A DNA stretch of 27,656 nt from an uncultured Eubacterium sp. Lineage in GTDB: Bacteria > Bacillota > Clostridia > Lachnospirales > Lachnospiraceae. Every line of letters begins with the position of its first letter. Within the stretch, counting starts at the first letter, position 1. Below are positions 8,947 through 14,857 of the stretch, one piece after another. The translations under genes were made by a program, and so were the position numbers. Where the stretch lies: positions 1-27,656 of the forward strand of contig CAMODP010000003.1 in NCBI GenBank assembly GCA_946611445.1, given 5' to 3'. The notes under the pieces are model-generated. The model had not been told where the DNA came from and did no database searches. It saw nothing but the letters and a program-made list of their open reading frames with translations.

Positions 8947-9806
8947 GTTTTCAGTTTCCTCCTTTTCTTGCGTGGTTTTTCGTAGCGTGGATCCAATATA
9001 TCTCTCAAACTGTCTCCCAACAGATTGAAGACGACGACGTTCAGCACAATGGCCAGACCGGGATAGATGATCAGCCAGGGCGCCGCCTGGATATAATCCT
9101 TGCCCTGCGCCAGCATAAAACCCCATTCGGGTGTGGGCGGCTGTGAGGACAAACCCAGCAGGGACAGGCCGCTCAGCGTCAGAAGCTTGCCGCCGATGTC
9201 CTGCGTAATGTTGACCAGCAGGTACGGCATGATGTTCGGCACGATCGTACGGTGTATGACCATGCCTTCCGACAGACCGCCCAGCCGGGCTTCTTCCGTG
9301 TAGGTGTTGCTCTTGGCCGCCATCACCAGCGCGCGGGTCACGCGCATGTATTCTGTCCAGCCTACCAGCGACATGGCAATGATGGTATTCTTCAGACTGG
9401 GTCCCAGTACGCTGACAAGAGCAATGATAAAGATGGTCGCGGGAATGGCAATTACGATCTCCGTGAACCGGGAGATGAGCGTGTCCACCCATCCTCCGGT
9501 GAAGCCGGCAGTGATGCCAAGTACAATGCCGACAACGGCGCTGACGGCCACGACAATGAACACGACCAGGAGAGACGTCCGTCCGCCCCAGATCAGCCGG
9601 GAAAGGATGCAGCGGCCCAGCTGGTCTGTGCCGAGCGGATACTCTCTGCTCCCGGAGATCATAAAGTTGGCGAAGTCATCCTGAATCGGGTCATGCGGTG
9701 CTATCCAGGGAGCCAGTATTGGTACCAGGATGAGGATCACGGCCAGGACCAGAAGAATCATGAACTGTGGGTTTTTTAACGCTTTTTTTACAGTGATCGT
9801 ATTCAT
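8928..9806 (-). CDS. ABC importer permease, NikC/DppC type
   Basis: Second membrane subunit of the right importer, 292 residues. It has an N-terminal hydrophobic helix (about 14-33), the loop APHDPIQDDFANFM followed by YPLGTDQLGRCILSRLIWGGRTSLLV, and several membrane helices. The EAA loop is EEARLGGLSEGMVIHRTIVPN, and the C terminus has GDSLRDILDPRY followed by a basic tail (KPRKKRRK) that the left paralogue lacks. The start overlaps the first permease gene by 4 bases, and the end overlaps the binding-protein start by 19 bases. The tight packing supports a single transcript. Confidence 0.94.
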   Translation of the reverse strand: MNTITVKKALKNPQFMILLVLAVILILVPILAPWIAPHDPIQDDFANFMISGSREYPLGTDQLGRCILSRLIWGGRTSLLVVFIVVAVSAVVGIVLGITAGFTGGWVDTLISRFTEIVIAIPATIFIIALVSVLGPSLKNTIIAMSLVGWTEYMRVTRALVMAAKSNTYTEEARLGGLSEGMVIHRTIVPNIMPYLLVNITQDIGGKLLTLSGLSLLGLSSQPPTPEWGFMLAQGKDYIQAAPWLIIYPGLAIVLNVVVFNLLGDSLRDILDPRYEKPRKKRRKLKTWLETN

Positions 9807-10741
9807 TTCTTCTCCGTCAGACGAATGCGGGGATCCAGCACCCCGTACAGCAGGTCAACCAGCAGATTGATAAACACGTAGATAAATGCCATCCAGAGGA
9901 CATATCCCTGTATGATGGGGAAGTCCTGTACGCCGATGGCCTTGACGGCCATCATGCCGACGCCCTGCCATTCAAAGATGGTTTCTACAATGGTGGCGCC
10001 GCCCATCAGCGCGCCGATGGACATGCCGAACATGGTCACGACGGCCAGCAGGGAGTTCGGGAGCACCTGCCGCAGGATGACATGACTCTTCGGGATGCCT
10101 TTTGCCAGGGCGCCTGACAGGTAATCCTTGTTCATCTCTTCCAGCATGCTGCCGCGCACACGGCGGATATAGATCGAGGTCATCCAGAAGGTCAGCGTCA
10201 TGGCGGGAAGAATCAGGTGTTTCAGATCACCGCTTCCCATGACCGGCAGCAAGTGCAGCTTTACGCCGAAGAAATACATCAGCAGGGTGCCGACCCAGAA
10301 GCTGGGCATTGACACGCCCAGGAAAGAGATGAGACGGAGCAGATAGTCAATCCACTTGTTCTGAAACACCGCCGTGAGTATGCCAAGGGGGACCGCAAGC
10401 AGAATCGTCAGCAGGACCGTCGCCCCGGCCAGCAGCAGCGTGTTCGGGATCCTCTTCATCAGCTCGTCCCGAACCGGGGAACTGTAGAAGTAAGAGGTCC
10501 CGAGATCACCGTGCAGCACGTTGTTCAGCCAGCGGCCGTACTGCACCAGCAGCGGATCATTCAGCCCCATCTCTTCCCGCTTGGCCTCGATTTCGCCCTC
10601 GCCCGGATGAATGCCGCGGCTCTCAAACCAGAGGGAAGCGGGATCGGACGGGGACAGGTAAGTCAGGGTAAATGTGAAAAAGGACAGGATCAGCATGATG
10701 GGGATGATAAACAGGACCCTTTTCAGAATGTATATTTTCAT
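9803..10741 (-). CDS. ABC importer permease, NikB/DppB type
   Basis: First gene of the right operon, 312 residues from the ATG at 10739-10741, preceded by AAGGAGAA about nine bases upstream. The frame stays open upstream to 11008, but that part covers the riboswitch and terminator, so the longer start was rejected. Features are membrane segment 1 (about 7-30), the loop with LSPSDPASLWFESRGI and GLNDPLLVQYGRW, five further helices, the EAA motif DYLSGALAKGIPKSHVILRQVLPN, and the end DPRIRLTEKK. It is the paralogue of the permease at 4393-5328 and should form the channel with the 8928-9806 product. Confidence 0.94.
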   Translation of the reverse strand: MKIYILKRVLFIIPIMLILSFFTFTLTYLSPSDPASLWFESRGIHPGEGEIEAKREEMGLNDPLLVQYGRWLNNVLHGDLGTSYFYSSPVRDELMKRIPNTLLLAGATVLLTILLAVPLGILTAVFQNKWIDYLLRLISFLGVSMPSFWVGTLLMYFFGVKLHLLPVMGSGDLKHLILPAMTLTFWMTSIYIRRVRGSMLEEMNKDYLSGALAKGIPKSHVILRQVLPNSLLAVVTMFGMSIGALMGGATIVETIFEWQGVGMMAVKAIGVQDFPIIQGYVLWMAFIYVFINLLVDLLYGVLDPRIRLTEKK

Positions 10742-10765
10742 GGGGAAGTTTCTCCTTCCGGCAAT

Positions 10766-10793
10766 AAAAAAACCGCACCACGGCGGGTACGGT
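10766..10793 (-). terminator. intrinsic terminator of cobalamin riboswitch B
   Basis: On the minus strand an 8-bp GC-rich stem (ACCGTACC / GGTGCGGT, one U-G pair) with a 6-nt loop is followed by seven T residues (10772-10766). It lies about 25 nt before the first permease start. It is the second of two U-tract hairpins after the aptamer. Confidence 0.8.
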
Positions 10794-10871
10794 ACGCATA
10801 CGGACAGGAGACGGCCGGCGGGACTGCTCGGGAAAAATCCGGCTGGAGCAGGCGCACACAGGGCTGCCCTG

Positions 10872-10925
10872 AAAAAAAGCGGTCCGTAACCATGCATCGT
10901 GGCAGTGGAACCTGCAGAGGGACCG
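10872..10925 (-). promoter_or_regulatory. alternative U-tract hairpin using the P1 strand of riboswitch B
   Basis: The minus-strand CGGTCC at 10925-10920 is the 3' strand of aptamer P1. It can instead pair with GGACCG at 10885-10880, which is followed by seven T residues at 10878-10872. The two pairings exclude each other, as expected for a switching element. The stem is only 6 bp with a long loop, so its strength is uncertain. Confidence 0.4.
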
Positions 10926-11091
10926 GTCTCCTGGCTTATGAGTATTGCCTGCGCCGCCTTCCCGGAACGGATGTCTCCCCGTTTCCGGTGGCAATGTGGC
11001 CTGAGCACTCAATTACAGTTGCGGGACAGCCCGGGACTTTCACCCGGTTCCCATGGAACAGCAGACCCGGCAGGGCAATCCTCCCCGGTCC
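10920..11091 (-). promoter_or_regulatory. cobalamin riboswitch B (aptamer)
   Basis: The minus strand shows a textbook cobalamin aptamer: GGGAACCGGGTGAAAGTCCC (P3), GGGCTGTCCCGCAACTGTAA, the B12-box-like ATTGCCACCGG, TTCCGGGAAGGCG, and ATAAGCCAGGAGACC. P1 pairs GGACCGG (11091-11085) with CCGGTCC (10926-10920), and P2 pairs ATTGCC with GGCAAT. It lies in the 537-nt leader region between the lysR gene and the right transporter operon, which contains no other gene. It should repress the right importer when the cobalamin ligand is abundant. The call is by motif reading. Confidence 0.94.
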
Positions 11092-11120
11092 GGCAGCTCC
11101 GTCCGTCTGCATCTGACAGT

Positions 11121-11150
11121 ATTATAATAAACGGTTATAGACTTGTATAA
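11121..11150 (-). promoter_or_regulatory. probable promoter of the right transporter operon
   Basis: A perfect -10 TATAAT (11126-11121, minus strand) lies about 30 nt before the aptamer. The -35 region is weak (TTATAC at 11150-11145, 18-nt spacing). The location between riboswitch B and the divergent lysR promoter makes it the best candidate. Confidence 0.4.
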
Positions 11151-11168
11151 CAAAAATATTATAAAAGA

Positions 11169-11199
11169 TTGACAAAAGGAACGGGTATCAGCTTATAAT
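11169..11199 (+). promoter_or_regulatory. probable promoter of the LysR-type gene
   Basis: TTGACA (11169-11174) and TATAAT (11194-11199) are both consensus hexamers; the spacing of 19 nt is longer than ideal. They stand about 80 nt before the lysR start and about 40-50 nt from the divergent transporter promoter, so a LysR protein bound here could affect both. Confidence 0.55.
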
Positions 11200-11278
11200 A
11201 GACATGCATCAACTTTCGGTTGATATAAAATACTTCAACCCGGGCGCATGGCATTGACCGGGAAGAGAGGAAAAAGAA

Positions 11279-12148
11279 ATGAACATCGAACAGCTCAGGT
11301 ATTTCCGGGAGATATGCGGGTACAGAAGTATAACAAAGGCTGCCGGGGCGCTCTACCTGTCGCCGCAGGCGCTGAGCAAATCCGTGCGCGCGCTGGAAAC
11401 CGATCTGGGCGTCCGGCTTCTGGAGCGGTCCAACAGGGGCATCGTTCCGACGCCCGCCGGAGAGATCCTGGCGGAGCGAAGCCGCACGCTTCTGGCAGAC
11501 TATGACGATATGGTGCGGGAGACCCGGGAACACGCACAGGCATCCCGGAAAGTACTGTCCCTGGGGGTCGTCTCCTGCGGCCTGATGGATTTTCCGATTC
11601 ATGTGTATGAACCGTTTCTCCGTCACTGTCCGGAGTGCCGCCTGATAATCAGGGAAGCCGGGGACGAAGAAATGGAAGCGGCGCTTCTGGCAGGGGAGCT
11701 GACAGTTGCCCTGCTGGGCGGTCCGGTCAGCCATCCGCGGCTGGAAGCGCAATACATCACCTCTTTTTCCTACTCTCTCATGGTGCCGGAATATTCTCCT
11801 CTGGCAGGCAGAACATCGGTCAGCATGTCAGACCTGCAGGACTGCTCACTCCTCCTGATCTCCGGCAGATACCGCGCAAGGCAGGCAATGGACAGGGAAA
11901 TGCAGCGGCACGAAATCCGGCCGTCATCTGTGATCAATCTGCAGCAGCGTGACATGATCTACCAGATGTGCCTGCAGGGGGCCGGCGTCAGCATCATCCT
12001 GACACATGAGAAAAACGACCAGACATTTCCCGGTGTCCGTTTTATTCCCATCCGGGATTTCTCCCAGACCTGGGATCTGTATGCAGTGCGGAAAAAAGGG
12101 CCGCACCGGGAGGAAGAGAACGCCCTGTATGAGTTTGTCTGCAGCTGA
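11279..12148 (+). CDS. LysR-family transcriptional regulator
   Basis: A 289-residue DNA-binding regulator of normal LysR length. The N-terminal winged helix-turn-helix spans about residues 1-60 (MNIEQLRYF...SITKAAGALYLSPQALSKSVRALETDLGVRLLERSNRGIVPTPAGE). The rest is a periplasmic-binding-protein-like effector domain (about 90-289). The ATG has GAGAGGAAA upstream. It is divergent from the riboswitch-controlled transporter operon, the usual position for a LysR regulator acting on its neighbour, and convergent with the MATE gene 56 nt downstream. The effector and target are not known. The target could be itself, the importer operon (adding a second layer to the riboswitch), or a distant gene. 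Confidence 0.93.
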   Translation: MNIEQLRYFREICGYRSITKAAGALYLSPQALSKSVRALETDLGVRLLERSNRGIVPTPAGEILAERSRTLLADYDDMVRETREHAQASRKVLSLGVVSCGLMDFPIHVYEPFLRHCPECRLIIREAGDEEMEAALLAGELTVALLGGPVSHPRLEAQYITSFSYSLMVPEYSPLAGRTSVSMSDLQDCSLLLISGRYRARQAMDREMQRHEIRPSSVINLQQRDMIYQMCLQGAGVSIILTHEKNDQTFPGVRFIPIRDFSQTWDLYAVRKKGPHREEENALYEFVCS

Positions 12149-12204
12149 CCCGCCTGCAACATGGGGAGGATTGACGCGCATCCTGTAAACAATCCGTACC
12201 GCAC

Positions 12205-13590
12205 TCAGCTGTACTGTGTGAGATCGTTGATCCAGATACCCTTCCGGACCAGGACGAAACCGATGGCGCATTTGACCAGGCCGGCCAGCTGTATCGTCAG
12301 ATAGAGCGGGAGAATGGGCATGGCCGTGTACAGCACCAGGATCCTGGAGAGGGGTATCAGTACGATCCAGCAGAAGCAGGAATCAAACAAAAAGGTAATC
12401 AGGGTTTTCCCCCCGGACCGGATGATGAAATAGCTGCAGTTCTCGTAGCCGTATATGGGCATGCAGACAGCAGCGATGCGGATCAGCCCCGCAGCCATAT
12501 TCCGGATTTCCGGGGATGTGTTGTATATGCGCGGAAACAGACCGGAAACCGCGAACAGTCCTGCTCCGGTCACGAGGCAGAGCAGAAGGGAGAACAGCGT
12601 CAGCCTTCTGGCGTCTCTGCGCACCGTGTCGGTATGTCCCATTCCAAGTTCCTGGCCTATAATGATGGCGATGGCGCTGCCCATGGAGATAAAGGCGATA
12701 TTAAATACATTGGAAATGGTCTGGGAAATATTGAATGCCGCGACGACGGACAGGCCGCGCATGGAATAATTCTGGGTCAGGACAGCCTGGGCGGATGACC
12801 ACAGCAGCTCGTTGAGCAGCAGGGGAAAGCCCTTCTGCAGGCAGCCGCGGATCAGAGACGCGGGGACATACAGGCTGCGGTACAGGCCGGTCATAAAGGG
12901 GTAGAGATCCAGATGGCGGTGGGTGTGCCAGAGGATCTGGCCGACCTCGACAAAGCGGGACAGCACGGTCGCCAGCGCGGCGCCGACGACACCCAGGGCG
13001 GGGGCACCGAACTTTCCGTAAATCAGAATGTAATTGCCTGCCAGATTGACGGCCATGGCTACAAGACTGGCCCGCATGGGAATCACCGTTTCACCGGCGG
13101 AGCGCAGGGTCATGGCATAGGCGTGGGTCAGGGACAGCGGGATCATGCCGACCAGCATGACCTGCAGATAAGCCCGCGCGTTCTGCATGGTTGCCTCCAC
13201 ACTGCCTGCGCCGCCGTCTGCGTGCAGATACAGAGAGATCAGGGAGGGGCCGAACCGGAGAAACACAAAGAGACCTGCCGCCAGCAGGCCGAGAACCGTC
13301 CAGAGCTGCAGCCGGACGGTGTAGCGGACGCCGTCATGATCCCCCTTTCCGTAGAGCTGGGCCGTAAAGATGCCGATGCCGGCCAGACCGCCGAAGAAGC
13401 AGAGATCCCACACGAAGATCAGCTGGTTGACGATGGCCACGCCGGACATCGGGTCTGTACCGATGCGGCCTACCATCAGGTTGTCCAGCATGCTGACAAA
13501 ATTGGAGATCCCGTTCTGGATCATGATGGGGACGGCGATCTGAAGCGTCCTTATATAAAACTGTCTCGTATCTTTTTCCAAAAACATCAT
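12205..13590 (-). CDS. MATE-family multidrug/sodium efflux transporter
   Basis: A 461-residue inner-membrane antiporter with about twelve hydrophobic segments in two similar halves, as in the MATE family. It exports organic cations or other compounds using a Na+ or H+ gradient. The N terminus reads QIAVPIMIQNGISNFVSMLDNLMVGRIG, a typical MatE start with the conserved NxxDNLMVGRIG block. The second half begins near PLLLNELLWSSAQAVLTQNYS. Two ATGs (13590 and 13587) are adjacent. No Shine-Dalgarno sequence is visible before them, and the best promoter would start the transcript only a few bases upstream, so the mRNA may be leaderless. It is convergent with lysR and divergent from selD. The substrate is unknown. 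Confidence 0.93.
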   Translation of the reverse strand: MMFLEKDTRQFYIRTLQIAVPIMIQNGISNFVSMLDNLMVGRIGTDPMSGVAIVNQLIFVWDLCFFGGLAGIGIFTAQLYGKGDHDGVRYTVRLQLWTVLGLLAAGLFVFLRFGPSLISLYLHADGGAGSVEATMQNARAYLQVMLVGMIPLSLTHAYAMTLRSAGETVIPMRASLVAMAVNLAGNYILIYGKFGAPALGVVGAALATVLSRFVEVGQILWHTHRHLDLYPFMTGLYRSLYVPASLIRGCLQKGFPLLLNELLWSSAQAVLTQNYSMRGLSVVAAFNISQTISNVFNIAFISMGSAIAIIIGQELGMGHTDTVRRDARRLTLFSLLLCLVTGAGLFAVSGLFPRIYNTSPEIRNMAAGLIRIAAVCMPIYGYENCSYFIIRSGGKTLITFLFDSCFCWIVLIPLSRILVLYTAMPILPLYLTIQLAGLVKCAIGFVLVRKGIWINDLTQYS

Positions 13591-13598
13591 GGTGACAA

Positions 13599-13627
13599 AG
13601 TATATAGCAAACTATCTGTTTTTGCAA
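13599..13627 (-). promoter_or_regulatory. promoter of the MATE gene, sharing its -35 box with selD
   Basis: On the minus strand TTGCAA (13627-13622) and TATACT (13604-13599) are spaced 17 nt. Because TTGCAA is its own reverse complement, it also serves as the -35 of the selD promoter. The predicted start, near 13592, is 1-5 nt before the ATG. Confidence 0.55.
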
Positions 13628-13650
13628 TACTGCGAAGTTCCTGCTATCAT
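13622..13650 (+). promoter_or_regulatory. promoter of selD
   Basis: TTGCAA (13622-13627) and TATCAT (13645-13650) have a 17-nt spacing, about 30 nt before selD. The -35 hexamer is the same six bases as the divergent MATE promoter, so polymerase binding in the two directions is likely to be mutually exclusive. Confidence 0.55.
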
Positions 13651-13681
13651 GAATGCCGGAAGAAAACGGAGGTAGAAGACA

Positions 13682-14722
13682 ATGGATACAGTGAAACTGA
13701 CAAAACTTGCAGAATGCGCCGGCTGCGGCGCAAAAGTCGGCGCCGGGGAACTGGTGAAGCTTCTGGGGGACCTCCCTCTTCACACCGACGAGCGGCTGCT
13801 GGTCGGGTATGACAGGAGCGATGACGCTTCTGTATACAAGATCAGCGATGAACTGGCGATCGTGCAGACAGTGGACTTTTTTCCGCCCATAGCCGATGAC
13901 CCTTTCCGATTCGGGGCCATAGCTGCGGCCAATGCGATGTCTGACATCTATGCCATGGGCGGAGAACCGCGTCTGGCGCTTAACGTCATGGCTGTTCCTG
14001 AGGACATGCCCAGGGAGACCGTGCATGAGATCCTCCGCGGGGGATACACCAAGGTATATGAGGCGGGAGCCATCATCACGGGAGGGCACAGCATCTATGA
14101 TAAGGAGCCCAAGTACGGGATGGCCGTCACCGGCTTTGTCCATCCGGAAAAGCTCCTGACGAATGCGGGCGCAAAACCCGGAGACGTCCTGATCTACACC
14201 AAACCTGTCGGGGCAGGCGTGCTGACGACAGGAATAAAGGCAGAGATGGTCAGCAAAGAGACAGCTGAGGAGCTGGAACAGCTCATGATGACACTGAACC
14301 GCGGGGCCAGGGATATCATGGTGAAATACCGTGTGCATGCCTGCACGGACGTGACAGGCTTCGGCCTGATGGGGCATCTGCTGGAAATGGCGCAGGGAAG
14401 CGATACGGAGGTACATATCCGACCGGACCGCTTTCAGCTGCTGCCGCAGGCGGTGGAGCTGGCGGAGATGGGCATCCTGCCGGCGGGTATGTACAGAAAC
14501 AGGCATTTTGCGGAGGCCTTTGTTGATGTCGGAGACACCCCGCTTCCGATACAGGATCTCATGTTTGACCCGCAGACCTCGGGCGGCCTGATGATCGCGG
14601 CAGACCCGCAGGACGCTGATGCCCTGCTCCGCGAGCTGAGCAGTTCTCCCGACGTCCCGGCGGCCTGCATGGTCGGCGAGGTCGCGGCGTATACGGGCGG
14701 CAGCCGGATCTATCTGGCGTAA
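13682..14722 (+). CDS. selD: selenide, water dikinase (selenophosphate synthetase)
   Basis: Makes selenophosphate, the selenium donor for SelA, from selenide and ATP. It has 346 residues, the normal SelD length. The N-terminal glycine-rich loop has the active-site cysteine in CAGCGAKVGAGEL (Cys15; Lys18 in the position of the essential lysine). Many clostridial SelD proteins have selenocysteine here, but this copy encodes only cysteine. AIRS/SelD family blocks follow: DDASVY, TVDFFPPIADDPFRFGAIAAANAMSDIYAMGG, ITGGHSI, and the C-terminal DVTGFGLMGHLLEM and DPQTSGG. The start has CGGAGG upstream. It is followed by a strong terminator, so it is probably transcribed alone, although it stands directly before the selenoprotein gene and the other sel genes. 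Confidence 0.97.
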   Translation: MDTVKLTKLAECAGCGAKVGAGELVKLLGDLPLHTDERLLVGYDRSDDASVYKISDELAIVQTVDFFPPIADDPFRFGAIAAANAMSDIYAMGGEPRLALNVMAVPEDMPRETVHEILRGGYTKVYEAGAIITGGHSIYDKEPKYGMAVTGFVHPEKLLTNAGAKPGDVLIYTKPVGAGVLTTGIKAEMVSKETAEELEQLMMTLNRGARDIMVKYRVHACTDVTGFGLMGHLLEMAQGSDTEVHIRPDRFQLLPQAVELAEMGILPAGMYRNRHFAEAFVDVGDTPLPIQDLMFDPQTSGGLMIAADPQDADALLRELSSSPDVPAACMVGEVAAYTGGSRIYLA

Positions 14723-14767
14723 TCCCGCGGAAAAGCTTCCTGAAACTGCAAAAAAAACAGATCGGAA

Positions 14768-14801
14768 AGAGCTGTTCCGGTAGCGGAGCGGCTCTTTTTT
14801 T
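14768..14801 (+). terminator. intrinsic terminator after selD
   Basis: A 12-bp stem (AGAGCTGTTCCG / CGGAGCGGCTCT with two G-U pairs), a GTAG loop and a T-rich tail to 14801 stand 45 nt after the selD stop. It separates selD from fdhA. A possible -10 (TATACT, 14804-14809) follows immediately but has no clear -35. Confidence 0.88.
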
Positions 14802-14857
14802 GCTATACTGGATAAAGGCGTATCAAAACGCATCGAATAGAGAAAGGAGGTATGCAT

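Noticed and set aside
7654..8985. 443-codon plus-strand open frame opposite the right binding protein
   Set aside because: Antisense shadow without ribosome site or family motif.
8947..9492. N-terminal extension of the right solute-binding protein
   Set aside because: It lies within the permease gene in another frame; the signal peptide and GGAGG fix the start at 8946.
10742..11008. N-terminal extension of the right NikB/DppB-type permease
   Set aside because: The extra codons cover the riboswitch and terminator; a good ribosome site and the family N terminus fix the start at 10741.
12149..12204. terminator between lysR and the MATE gene
   Set aside because: Only a 5-bp stem (AGGAT/ATCCT) without a U tract was found in either direction.
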